Shown here: positions 1-7,384 of the stretch, piece after piece
How the letters are laid out: each line of letters opens with the position of its first letter
Numbering within the stretch: position 1 is the stretch's first letter
Notes under the pieces: generated by a model
What the model saw: the letters and a program-made list of their open reading frames with translations, nothing else
What the model was told of the DNA's origin: nothing
Databases searched by the model: none
Position numbers and translations under genes: made by a program
Assembly: GCF_937900395.1 (NCBI RefSeq)
Contig: NZ_CALCDX010000218.1
Location: 1-50,532 of the forward strand
DNA length: 50,532 bases
Reading direction: 5' to 3'
Origin: an uncultured Caulobacter sp.
GTDB lineage: Bacteria; Pseudomonadota; Alphaproteobacteria; Caulobacterales; Caulobacteraceae

Positions 1-282
1 ATGAAGCGCTCGATGGAAGCGCTGATCCACCACTTCAAGCTCTACACCGAGGGCTTCAAGACGCCGGAAGGCGAGGTCTACGCCTGTGTCGAGGCCCCCA
101 AGGGCGAGTTCGGCGTGTTCGTGGTCTCGGACGGCACCAACAAGCCGTACCGCTGCAAGATCCGCGCGCCGGGCTTCCCGCACCTGGCGGCCATGGACTG
201 GATGAACCGCGGCCACCAGCTGGCCGACGTCTCGGCCATCCTGGGCTCGCTGGACATCGTGTTCGGGGAGATCGACCGTTGA
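1..282 (+). CDS. nuoD: NADH-quinone oxidoreductase subunit D, C-terminal fragment (runs in from the left edge)
   Basis: This is the last 93 residues of NuoD, the 49-kDa-type subunit of Complex I that helps form the quinone site in the peripheral arm. The visible part has the typical family ending: a KTPEGE-type stretch, the conserved FGVFVVSDG, and the KIRAPGFPHL segment shared with [NiFe]-hydrogenase large subunits. The first ATG in the window is an internal methionine and not the start; the gene begins outside. The next gene starts inside the stop codon (TTGA overlap at 279-282), so the two are probably translationally coupled. Identity is secure because nuoE and nuoF follow in standard order. 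Confidence 0.95.
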   Translation: MKRSMEALIHHFKLYTEGFKTPEGEVYACVEAPKGEFGVFVVSDGTNKPYRCKIRAPGFPHLAAMDWMNRGHQLADVSAILGSLDIVFGEIDR

Positions 283-611
283 GCCTGGCTGATATCGCCC
301 AGGCGCAGCTCGACGCCTACAACGCTCAGGATCTGGACGCGCACTGCGTCCACTTCGCCGACGACGTCGTCGTGGGCGGCCTGAACGGCGAAGTGGCGCG
401 CACCGGGATCGAGGCCTATCGCGCCTGGTACGAAAAGGTTTTTTCGGACTTTCCGAAGAATAAGGCCCACCTGCTGAACCGCATCGTGGTCGGCTCGAAC
501 GTGATCGATCACGAGCGCGTCGACCGCGGCAATGGCGATCCCGTCTTCGAGGTCGCCGCCATCTACACCTTCAAGGGCGACAAGATCGCCCGCGTGGATT
601 TCGCCCGATGA
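279..611 (+). CDS. NTF2-like / SnoaL-like small protein inside the nuo operon
   Basis: This 110-residue protein resembles the cone-shaped NTF2-like fold (ketosteroid isomerase/SnoaL relatives). It opens with a helix ending DAYNAQDLDAHCVHFADDV, followed by G.EAYRAWYEKVFSDFP and an alternating strand region ending YTFKGDKIARVDFAR, all characteristic of that superfamily. Family members are diverse: some are enzymes and others only bind ligands, so the substrate cannot be named. It starts with TTG overlapping the nuoD stop, and its own stop overlaps the nuoE ATG (608-611). It is therefore embedded in the Complex I operon and probably made together with NuoD and NuoE. It is not a standard Complex I subunit; an assembly or stability role is conjecture. 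Confidence 0.8.
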   Translation: MSLADIAQAQLDAYNAQDLDAHCVHFADDVVVGGLNGEVARTGIEAYRAWYEKVFSDFPKNKAHLLNRIVVGSNVIDHERVDRGNGDPVFEVAAIYTFKGDKIARVDFAR

Positions 612-1297
612 GCGTACGTCGTCTCGCCAAGGAACAGCCCGCCAGCTTCGCCTTCTCGAAGGAAAGCCAGGCCAAGGCCGACTGGTGGAAAGCCAAGTAT
701 CCCGCCGCCCGCAAGCAGTCGGCGGTGATCCCGATGCTGTGGCTCGCCCAGAAGCAGGAAGGGTGGGTGTCCGAGCCCGCGATCCAGGAGATCGCCAAGC
801 AGCTCGAGATGCCGGTCATCCGCGTGCTGGAAGTGGCCACCTTCTACGTGATGTTCCAGCTGCAGCCGGTCGGCAAGGTCGCCTTCGTCCAGCTGTGCGG
901 CACCACGCCGTGCCAGCTGCGCGGCGCGCTGGACCTCAAGGCGGTGCTGAAGGACAAGATCGGCGAAGCCAACCACGTCTCGGCCGACGGCAAGTTCAGC
1001 TGGGAAGAGGTCGAGTGCCTAGGCGCGTGCTGCAACGCCCCGATGGCCGCGATCAACGACTACTATTACGAGGACCTGACGCCGGAGAGCCTGGCCCAGA
1101 TCCTCGACGACTTCGCCGCCGGCAAGGCGCCGAAGCCGGGCAGCTATGACGGCCGCGGCGCGTCGGAGCCGAAGGGCAAGATCCAGACCCTGACGGATCC
1201 GAAGCTGTACGACGGCTCGGCCGCCAAGAAGATCAAGATCCCGAACCTGCCCGAGAAGCCGAAGGCTTCGAAGGCCAAATCGGAGCCGGCCGCCTAA
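608..1297 (+). CDS. nuoE: NADH-quinone oxidoreductase subunit E (24-kDa, [2Fe-2S] N1a)
   Basis: NuoE is part of the NADH-dehydrogenase module and carries the thioredoxin-like [2Fe-2S] cluster N1a. The four ligand cysteines are visible in LCGTTPC (Cys97 and Cys102) and ECLGAC (Cys137 and Cys141). At 229 residues it is longer than the enterobacterial protein of about 166. The extra roughly 60 residues form a Lys/Pro/Ala-rich C-terminal tail after residue 170, a common alphaproteobacterial feature. The ATG overlaps the preceding stop by four bases. It is followed at once by two small membrane-protein genes and then nuoF, with which NuoE pairs. Confidence 0.96.
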   Translation: MSVRRLAKEQPASFAFSKESQAKADWWKAKYPAARKQSAVIPMLWLAQKQEGWVSEPAIQEIAKQLEMPVIRVLEVATFYVMFQLQPVGKVAFVQLCGTTPCQLRGALDLKAVLKDKIGEANHVSADGKFSWEEVECLGACCNAPMAAINDYYYEDLTPESLAQILDDFAAGKAPKPGSYDGRGASEPKGKIQTLTDPKLYDGSAAKKIKIPNLPEKPKASKAKSEPAA

Positions 1298-1298
1298 G

Positions 1299-1523
1299 AT
1301 GACCGCCGACGCCGCCCTCCAGAAGAAGCGCCTGACCGCGATGCTCGTCATCAACGCGGTGTGCTTCGTGCTGGCCGGCGTCGCGATCTACGGCGCGGTG
1401 TCGCTTCGGATCGACTGGCTGCGGCTGGTCTTCCTGGGCGCGATCGTCGCCGGCCTGGGCTCGCACGTCTGGTTCATCCTGGGCTGGATGCGCGGTTCGA
1501 AGGGCGAGGGGAGTTCGTCGTGA
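1299..1523 (+). CDS. small membrane protein of unknown function, nuoE-nuoF interval (first of two)
   Basis: I do not recognise a named family. The 74-residue product has a short polar N-terminus (MTADAALQKKR), two hydrophobic stretches at about residues 14-36 and 42-62, and a short polar tail (GSKGEGSSS). This predicts a two-helix inner-membrane hairpin. It begins one base after the nuoE stop, and its own stop overlaps the GTG start of the next small gene (GTGA at 1520-1523). Codon choice is G/C-biased at third positions like the neighbouring nuo genes, which supports real coding. Location suggests a Complex I accessory protein, but that is inference from context only. Confidence 0.75.
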   Translation: MTADAALQKKRLTAMLVINAVCFVLAGVAIYGAVSLRIDWLRLVFLGAIVAGLGSHVWFILGWMRGSKGEGSSS

Positions 1524-1783
1524 CCGACAACGCTCTCGACGCCCGCCGCACGGCTTACTTCCATACGGTCAAGAGCGTGGGCCGCCGCGAGCGCGGCCTG
1601 GGTCTCGTGGCCTGCCTTGTCGGCGCACTGCTCCTGATCTGGGGCCGCTCCGTGCAGGGCGCACCGTTTTGGGCGGCTTGGGCCGGCCTCGTCACGATTG
1701 GCGTGGGTTGGTCGCTTTTCGCCTATGTCATCCTCCGTCGGACGCGCTATGTGCGCGCCCATCCATTCGATCCGCAAAGCTGA
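1520..1783 (+). CDS. small membrane protein of unknown function, nuoE-nuoF interval (second of two)
   Basis: This 87-residue product starts at a GTG that overlaps the stop of the preceding small gene. The reading frame extends further upstream, but the GTGA overlap and the polar MTDNALDARR beginning favour this start. It has a charged N-terminal segment of about 26 residues, two predicted membrane helices at about 27-45 and 49-70, and a basic C-terminus (RRTRYVRAHP). No family assignment was possible by eye. nuoF begins three bases after the stop, so the pair of small genes is locked between nuoE and nuoF. A function linked to Complex I assembly or to membrane placement is plausible but unproven. 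Confidence 0.7.
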   Translation: MTDNALDARRTAYFHTVKSVGRRERGLGLVACLVGALLLIWGRSVQGAPFWAAWAGLVTIGVGWSLFAYVILRRTRYVRAHPFDPQS

Positions 1784-1786
1784 GTC

Positions 1787-3106
1787 ATGGTCGGTATCCT
1801 CGAAGACAAGGACCGCATCTTCACGAACCTCTACGGTCTCCAGGATTGGGGCCTCGAGGGCGCGAAGAAGCGCGGCTGCTGGAATGGCACCAAGGACATC
1901 CTGGACGCCGGGCGCGACTGGATCATCGACAACATGAAGAACTCCGGCCTGCGCGGCCGGGGCGGCGCCGGTTTCTCGACCGGCCTGAAGTGGTCGTTCA
2001 TGCCCAAGGAAGTGAAGGAAGGTCGTCCTCACTACCTGGTGGTCAACGCCGACGAATCCGAGCCGGGCACCTGCAAGGACCGGGAGATCATGCGGCATGA
2101 CCCGCACCTCCTGATCGAGGGCTGCCTGATCGCCTCGCGCGCGATGCTGGCCCACGCTTGCTACATCTACATCCGCGGCGAGTACGTCTACGAACGCGAG
2201 ATCCTGGAAGCGGCGATCAAGCAGGCCTATGAGGCCAAGCTGATCGGCAAGAACAACGTCCACGGCTGGGACTTCGACCTCTACGTCCACCACGGCGCCG
2301 GCGCCTATATCTGTGGCGAGGAGACGGCCCTGCTGGAAAGCCTGGAAGGCAAGAAGGGCCAGCCACGCCTGAAGCCGCCGTTCCCGGCCGGCGCTGGCCT
2401 CTACGGCATGCCGACCACGGTCAACAACGTCGAGAGCATCGCCGTCGCCGGCACGATCCTTCGCCGCGGCGCGGCTTGGTTCGCGGGTTTCGGCCGTCCG
2501 AACAACGCCGGCACCAAGCTCTTCTGTGTCTCGGGCCACGTGAACCTGCCCTGCAACGTCGAAGAAGCCATGAGCATCCCGTTCCGCCAGCTGATCGAGG
2601 ATCACTGCGGCGGCATCCGGGGCGGCTGGGGCAACCTGAAGGCCGTCATCCCGGGCGGCTCGTCCGTGCCGATGATCCCGGCCGAGCAGTGCGAAGACCT
2701 GCCGATGGACTTCGACGCCCTGCGGAACCTCAAGTCCGGCCTCGGCACCGCCGCGGTCATCGTGATGGACAAGTCGACCGACCTCGTCCGCGCCATCGCC
2801 CGCCTCTCGTACTTCTACAAGCACGAGAGCTGCGGCCAGTGCACGCCGTGCCGCGAAGGCACCGGCTGGATGTGGCGCGTCATGGAGCGCATGGCGACCG
2901 GCGAGGCCGATCCGAAGGAGATCGACACCCTGCTGGACGTCACGACCCAGGTCGAGGGTCACACCATCTGCGCCCTGGGCGACGCGGCCGCCTGGCCGAT
3001 CCAGGGCCTGTTCCGCCACTTCCGCCACGAGGTGGAGGAGCGGATCGCTTCCTATCGTAGCGGTCGCCTGCACGTGCAGGGCGCCAAGCTGATCGCGGCG
3101 GAGTAA
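1787..3106 (+). CDS. nuoF: NADH-quinone oxidoreductase subunit F (51-kDa, FMN and NADH site, cluster N3)
   Basis: NuoF oxidises NADH, passes electrons to FMN and then to the [4Fe-4S] cluster N3, on the cytoplasmic tip of Complex I. The glycine-rich GLRGRGGAGFSTGLKW (about residues 54-69) is the nucleotide/FMN-binding signature, and DESEPGTCKDR and GAGAYICGEETALLES follow as in the family. Cluster ligands appear as SCGQCTPC (Cys349, Cys352, Cys355) and a fourth cysteine at about 395 (TICALGDAAAW). The length of 439 residues is normal. The ATG lies three bases after the previous small gene, and nuoG follows after five bases. Confidence 0.97.
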   Translation: MVGILEDKDRIFTNLYGLQDWGLEGAKKRGCWNGTKDILDAGRDWIIDNMKNSGLRGRGGAGFSTGLKWSFMPKEVKEGRPHYLVVNADESEPGTCKDREIMRHDPHLLIEGCLIASRAMLAHACYIYIRGEYVYEREILEAAIKQAYEAKLIGKNNVHGWDFDLYVHHGAGAYICGEETALLESLEGKKGQPRLKPPFPAGAGLYGMPTTVNNVESIAVAGTILRRGAAWFAGFGRPNNAGTKLFCVSGHVNLPCNVEEAMSIPFRQLIEDHCGGIRGGWGNLKAVIPGGSSVPMIPAEQCEDLPMDFDALRNLKSGLGTAAVIVMDKSTDLVRAIARLSYFYKHESCGQCTPCREGTGWMWRVMERMATGEADPKEIDTLLDVTTQVEGHTICALGDAAAWPIQGLFRHFRHEVEERIASYRSGRLHVQGAKLIAAE

Positions 3107-3111
3107 CAAGA

Positions 3112-5175
3112 ATGGCTATCGCCAAGGTCAACGGCGTCGAAGTCGAGTTCGAACCCGGCATGACGGTTCTGCAGGTCGCGGAACTGGCCGGCGAGGAGAT
3201 CCCGCGCTTCTGCTATCACGAACGCCTGTCCATCGCCGGCAACTGCCGGATGTGCCTGGTCGAGGTGAAGCCCGGCCCGCCGAAGCCGCAGGCCTCGTGC
3301 GCCCTGCCGGCCGCCGAGGGCCAGGAGATCTTCACCAAGACTCCGATGGTCAAGAAGGCCCGCGAAGGGGTGATGGAGTTCCTGCTCATCAACCACCCGC
3401 TGGATTGCCCGATCTGCGACCAGGGCGGCGAGTGCGACCTGCAGGACCAGGCCATGGGCTATGGCCGCGACGACAGCCGCTACGAAGAGAACAAGCGCGC
3501 GGTCGAAGAAAAGGCCATGGGCCCGCTGATCAAGACCGTGATGACGCGCTGCATCCAGTGCACGCGCTGCGTCCGCTTTATCACCGAGGTCGCCGGTTCG
3601 CCGGAAATCGGTCTGATCTCGCGCGGCGAAGACGTTGAAATCACGACCTATCTGGGCGCGGCGGTGACGTCGGAGCTCAGCGCCAACGTGATCGACCTTT
3701 GCCCGGTTGGCGCCCTGACCAGCAAGCCCTACGCCTTCGAAGCCCGTCCGTGGGAGCTGAAGAAGACCGAGAGCGTCGACGTCATGGACGCCCTGGGCTC
3801 GTCGATCCGGGTCGACGCTCGCGGCAACGCCGTCCTGCGCGTGCTGCCGCGCGTCAATGACGACGTCAACGAAGAGTGGATCTCGGACAAGACCCGCTAC
3901 GCGGTCGACGGCCTGCAACGCCAGCGCCTGGACCGTCCGTACGTGCGCGGCGCCGACGGCAAGCTGAAGCCGGCTGCGTGGGCCGAGGCCTTCGCGGCCG
4001 TGGCCAGCAAGATCAAGGCGGCCAAGCCTGAGCGTATCGGCGTGATCGCCGGCGACCTGCAGGACGCCGAAAGCCTGAAGGCCACCAAGGACCTGTTCAC
4101 CGCCCTGGGCGTGAAGAACCTCGACAGCCGCCAGGACGGTACGGCCCTGGGTCAAGGTCCGCGCGAGAGCTGGCTGTTCAACTCGACGATCGCCGGCATC
4201 GAGAACGCTGACGTGGTGCTGTTCATCGGCGCCAATCCGCGCCTCGAGGCGCCGGTCCTGAACGCCCGCTTCCGCAAGCAGTGGCTGGCCGGCAAGACCC
4301 GCTTCGGCGTGATCGGCGAGCAGGCCGACCTGACCTTTGGCTACGACTATCTGGGCGCCGGCGCTCAGACGCTGTCGGGCCTGGCCAAGAGCAAGAGTGA
4401 CTTTGTCGCCGCCCTGAAGGCCGCCGAGCGTCCCGCCATCATCATCGGCCAGGGCGCCTTGGCCCGCGCCGACGGCGCGGCGATCCTCAAGGCCGCCGCC
4501 GGTCTCGCCAAGACGATGAAGGTCGTTCGTGACGGCTGGAACGGCTGGAACGTCCTGCATACCGCCGCCGCGCGCGTGGCCGGCCTCGACATGGGCTTCG
4601 TCCCGGCCGAGGGTGGCCTGTCAACCGCCGACATGCTGAAGCCGGGCGCTCTGGACGTTCTCTTCCTGCTGGGCGCCGACGAGTGCGAGACCGCCGCCAC
4701 GGGCGCCTTCAAGATCTACCTTGGCACGCACGGCGACGCCGGCGCGCACAAGGCCGACGTGATCCTGCCGGGCGCGGCCTACACCGAGAAGAACGGCCTC
4801 TACGTGAACCTGGAAGGCCGCGTTCAGATGGGCAAGCGCGCGGTGTTCCCGAAGGGCGAGGCCAAGGAAGACTGGTCGATCCTGCGGGCGCTGTCCGAAG
4901 TCCTCGGCCACAAGCTACCCTATGACAGCCTGGACCAGCTGCGCGCCAAGCTGTTCGCCGACCACCCGACCTTCGGCCAGATCGACTACGCGCCGGGCTC
5001 TGTCCCGACCGTGTTCGACGTCGGCGCCCTGGGCGGCGCGGGCGAAGTCTCGGACGCGCCGTTCGAGAGCCCGATCAAGGCCTTCCACCTGACCAACCCC
5101 ATCGCGCGCGCCAGCGTGACCATGGCCGAATGCGCGGCCGTGGCTTCCGGCGCCGCCAAGATCGCCGCGGAGTAA
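3112..5175 (+). CDS. nuoG: NADH-quinone oxidoreductase subunit G (75-kDa iron-sulfur subunit)
   Basis: NuoG carries several Fe-S clusters of the electron wire in the peripheral arm. Visible ligands are Cys34, Cys45, Cys48 and Cys63 for [2Fe-2S] N1b; His95, Cys99, Cys102 and Cys108 for the unusual His-Cys3 cluster N5; and Cys147, Cys150, Cys153 and Cys197 for N4. The remaining part, about residues 215-687, is the molybdopterin-oxidoreductase-like domain without an obvious cofactor role. The extra N7 cluster motif of enterobacterial NuoG was not seen. At 687 residues the protein matches the shorter mitochondrial and alphaproteobacterial type. It starts five bases after nuoF. Confidence 0.97.
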   Translation: MAIAKVNGVEVEFEPGMTVLQVAELAGEEIPRFCYHERLSIAGNCRMCLVEVKPGPPKPQASCALPAAEGQEIFTKTPMVKKAREGVMEFLLINHPLDCPICDQGGECDLQDQAMGYGRDDSRYEENKRAVEEKAMGPLIKTVMTRCIQCTRCVRFITEVAGSPEIGLISRGEDVEITTYLGAAVTSELSANVIDLCPVGALTSKPYAFEARPWELKKTESVDVMDALGSSIRVDARGNAVLRVLPRVNDDVNEEWISDKTRYAVDGLQRQRLDRPYVRGADGKLKPAAWAEAFAAVASKIKAAKPERIGVIAGDLQDAESLKATKDLFTALGVKNLDSRQDGTALGQGPRESWLFNSTIAGIENADVVLFIGANPRLEAPVLNARFRKQWLAGKTRFGVIGEQADLTFGYDYLGAGAQTLSGLAKSKSDFVAALKAAERPAIIIGQGALARADGAAILKAAAGLAKTMKVVRDGWNGWNVLHTAAARVAGLDMGFVPAEGGLSTADMLKPGALDVLFLLGADECETAATGAFKIYLGTHGDAGAHKADVILPGAAYTEKNGLYVNLEGRVQMGKRAVFPKGEAKEDWSILRALSEVLGHKLPYDSLDQLRAKLFADHPTFGQIDYAPGSVPTVFDVGALGGAGEVSDAPFESPIKAFHLTNPIARASVTMAECAAVASGAAKIAAE

Positions 5176-5178
5176 ATC

Positions 5179-6243
5179 GTGGACTCGACCAATCCGCTTC
5201 TCTGGTTTGGCCTGACGACCGGCGGGATTCTGCTGGTCGTGATCTGGGTTCTCTTGAGCCTGGCCTTCCTGCTGCTGGCCGACCGCAAGATCTGGGCCGG
5301 CGTCCAGATGCGCAAAGGCCCCAACGTCGTGGGTCCCTTCGGCCTGCTGCAATCCTTCGCCGACTTCTTCAAGTTCGTGCTGAAGGAAATCGTGGTCCCC
5401 GCCGGCGCCGACAAGGTCGTGTTCCTGCTGGCGCCGCTGATCAGCCTGATCCTGGCCTTCGTCGGCTGGGCGGTCGTGCCTTTCGCGCCGGGCTGGGTCG
5501 TCTCGAACCTCAACGTCGGCATTCTCTACCTGCTGGCGATGAGCTCGCTGGGCGTCTACGGCATCATCATGGGCGGCTGGGCTTCGAACTCGAAGTACCC
5601 GTTCCTCGGCGCGCTGCGTTCGGCGGCGCAGATGGTGTCGTACGAAGTCTCGATCGGCCTGATCATCATCACGGTGATCCTGCTGGCCGGCTCGATGAAC
5701 CTGTCGACCATCGTCGAGAAGCAGTCAGGCTGGATCTGGAACTGGAACGTCTTTGGCGGCGGCGGTCTCAAGAACATCATCCTGTTGCCGGTCATGGTCG
5801 TGGCCATGGGCATGTTCTACATCTCGGGCCTCGCCGAGACGAACCGTCCGCCCTTCGACCTTCCCGAAGCCGAATCCGAACTCGTGGCCGGTTACCAGGT
5901 CGAGTACAGCTCGACCCCGTACCTGCTGTTCATGGTGGCCGAGTATTCGAACATCGTCCTGATGTGCGCCATGATCAGCGTGCTGTTCTTCGGCGGCTGG
6001 AACCCGGGCTTCCCGATCGGCTTCACCGCCGGCTGGCCGCCGTTCCTGGTCAACCTGCTGCTGGCCTTGGTGTTCTACGCCAAGATCGTCTTCTGGTTCT
6101 TCATGTTCGCCATGGCGAAGGCCATCGTGCCTCGCTACCGCTACGACCAGCTGATGCGCCTGGGTTGGAAGGTGTTCCTGCCGACCTCGCTGGTGCTGGT
6201 GGCCGCGGTCGCCGCCTGGCGCGTGTTCGGCGCGGGGGCTTGA
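5179..6243 (+). CDS. nuoH: NADH-quinone oxidoreductase subunit H (ND1 homologue)
   Basis: NuoH is the membrane subunit that joins the peripheral arm to the membrane arm and forms the entrance to the quinone chamber. The 354-residue product is strongly hydrophobic, with about eight or nine predicted helices. It has family signatures: the early DRKIWAGVQMRKGPNVVGP, and ETNRPPFDLPEAESELVAG followed by YQVEYS, the acidic loop facing the quinone. The start is a GTG three bases after nuoG; no ATG gives a better fit to the expected N-terminus. A lipoprotein gene overlaps its stop (ATG at 6243). Confidence 0.96.
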   Translation: MDSTNPLLWFGLTTGGILLVVIWVLLSLAFLLLADRKIWAGVQMRKGPNVVGPFGLLQSFADFFKFVLKEIVVPAGADKVVFLLAPLISLILAFVGWAVVPFAPGWVVSNLNVGILYLLAMSSLGVYGIIMGGWASNSKYPFLGALRSAAQMVSYEVSIGLIIITVILLAGSMNLSTIVEKQSGWIWNWNVFGGGGLKNIILLPVMVVAMGMFYISGLAETNRPPFDLPEAESELVAGYQVEYSSTPYLLFMVAEYSNIVLMCAMISVLFFGGWNPGFPIGFTAGWPPFLVNLLLALVFYAKIVFWFFMFAMAKAIVPRYRYDQLMRLGWKVFLPTSLVLVAAVAAWRVFGAGA

Positions 6244-6482
6244 TGCACCGGAGCGCGCTGATCGCCCTGGGCCTGAGCGGCCTGACCTTGACGGCCTGCC
6301 AGGCCGTCTCGGCGCCGGACCGCTCCTATTCCCTGGGCGACGGGGTCGTCAGTTACGACGACCTGCGGCGCGCGGGCGAGAAGTGCAAGGCTGACGGCGG
6401 GGTCATCCAGTCCAAGCAGGACGGCGGTGATCCGGCCCAGTTGTCGAACTACACCTGCGTCATTCCCCGGTCGGGGAAATGA
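6243..6482 (+). CDS. small predicted lipoprotein between nuoH and nuoI (first of two)
   Basis: A 79-residue product with a short hydrophobic signal peptide and an LTAC lipobox. Cys19 would be lipidated by Lgt and become the mature N-terminus. The mature part is about 60 residues and polar, with two further cysteines, one in the segment EKCKADGG and one in YTCVIP, which could form a periplasmic disulfide. The residue after the lipid cysteine is Gln, so outer-membrane sorting by Lol is likely (inference). Its start overlaps the nuoH stop by one base, and its stop overlaps the next lipoprotein gene by four. I do not recognise the family. Confidence 0.75.
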   Translation: MHRSALIALGLSGLTLTACQAVSAPDRSYSLGDGVVSYDDLRRAGEKCKADGGVIQSKQDGGDPAQLSNYTCVIPRSGK

Positions 6483-6703
6483 GGCGGGGTCTCTTTGGGA
6501 TCGTGATGGTCGGCCTGCTGGCCGGCTGTGCGACCTGGGGACCGAATATTCCGCGACCGCCGCAGCGGACGCTGGAGGACAAGGTCGAGGCGCGCCGCAA
6601 GGAAGACGCCGAGACTCGTAAGTGCGTCCTCGAGCAGACCCTGCGACGGCAGCAGAAAGAGCAGGGAAGGGACGTCCGTCCCTTCCCCAAGGAAAAGTGT
6701 TAG
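6479..6703 (+). CDS. small predicted lipoprotein between nuoH and nuoI (second of two)
   Basis: A 74-residue product with an N-terminal MRR, a hydrophobic core and an LAGC lipobox with Cys17 as the lipid-attachment residue. The mature part has a short Pro-rich stretch (NIPRPPQR) and then a highly charged segment rich in Glu, Lys, Arg and Gln that is likely helical. It contains one further internal cysteine and ends on a cysteine. The start is an ATGA overlap with the preceding lipoprotein gene. The nuoI ribosome-binding site lies directly at its stop. No family recognised; placement in the Complex I operon is the only functional clue. Confidence 0.75.
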   Translation: MRRGLFGIVMVGLLAGCATWGPNIPRPPQRTLEDKVEARRKEDAETRKCVLEQTLRRQQKEQGRDVRPFPKEKC

Positions 6704-6713
6704 GAGAGCTCTG

Positions 6714-7205
6714 GTGTTCCAGCGCATCACTCAGGCGGTCAAGGGCGCGGCCCTTCTGGACTTCGCGGGCGCCTTCGGCCTGGCTATGAAGTACATGGTC
6801 GCGCCGAAGAAGACCGTGATCTATCCGAACGAGCGCAACCCGCAATCGCCCCGCTTCCGCGGCGAGCACGCCCTGCGTCGCTATCCGTCGGGCGAAGAGC
6901 GCTGCATCGCCTGCAAGCTCTGCGAAGCCGTGTGCCCGGCTCAGGCCATCACGATCGAGGCCGAGCCTCGCGAGGACGGCAGCCGCCGGACGACCCGCTA
7001 CGACATCGACATGGTCAAGTGCATCTACTGTGGTCTGTGCCAGGAGGCCTGCCCGGTCGACGCCATCGTGGAAGGTCCGAACATCGAGTTCGCGACCGAG
7101 ACCCGCGAAGAGCTCTATTACGACAAGGAACGTCTTCTCGATAACGGCGACCGCTGGGAGCGCCTGATCGCGAAGAATCTGGAGTTGGACGCGCCCTACC
7201 GCTAA
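6714..7205 (+). CDS. nuoI: NADH-quinone oxidoreductase subunit I (two [4Fe-4S] clusters, TYKY)
   Basis: NuoI holds clusters N6a and N6b, which pass electrons toward N2 and quinone. Two ferredoxin motifs are clear: CIACKLCEAVCP (Cys64, 67, 70, 74) and CIYCGLCQEACP (Cys103, 106, 109, 113). The open frame continues further upstream, but GTG at 6714 is preferred: an AGGAGA sits about seven bases upstream, and the 163-residue product starting MFQRITQAVKG matches the family length. An N-terminal amphipathic or hydrophobic segment (about 10-29) would lie on the membrane. A 179-bp gap with palindromes follows before nuoJ. Confidence 0.95.
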   Translation: MFQRITQAVKGAALLDFAGAFGLAMKYMVAPKKTVIYPNERNPQSPRFRGEHALRRYPSGEERCIACKLCEAVCPAQAITIEAEPREDGSRRTTRYDIDMVKCIYCGLCQEACPVDAIVEGPNIEFATETREELYYDKERLLDNGDRWERLIAKNLELDAPYR

Positions 7206-7384
7206 AGACGGGGCGAATCCGGGGGAGCTTGATAGCCGAAAGTGGTTTGCGGTTTCGGCGGCCATCAAGCTCCAGCTAGACAAACCGGAATTTCCCGGCT
7301 CCTAGAGCCGGAAAATTCCACGGGGCGTTGCGCCGTAAGGCGTCGCGCCATTGGACTTTAAGTTTTCAGGGGAGCCCTGGGCCG
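7206..7384 (+). repeat. nuoI-nuoJ intergenic region with two large palindromes
   Basis: This is the longest gap inside the nuo genes. Palindrome A spans 7224-7273: a perfect 10-bp outer stem (7224-7233 with 7264-7273) plus a 7-bp inner stem (7235-7241 with 7253-7259). Palindrome B spans 7287-7319: 15-base arms with a single mismatch and a 3-base CTA loop. A tandem pair of small GGCG-N3-CGCC hairpins follows at about 7325-7348. A GAATC (the CcrM GANTC methylation motif) lies at 7215-7219. Neither large stem is followed by a T-run, so simple termination is unlikely. RNA processing, transcript stability or a repeated intergenic element are possible roles. The nuoJ ribosome-binding site (AGGGGAG, about 7368-7374) lies at the right end. 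Confidence 0.75.
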
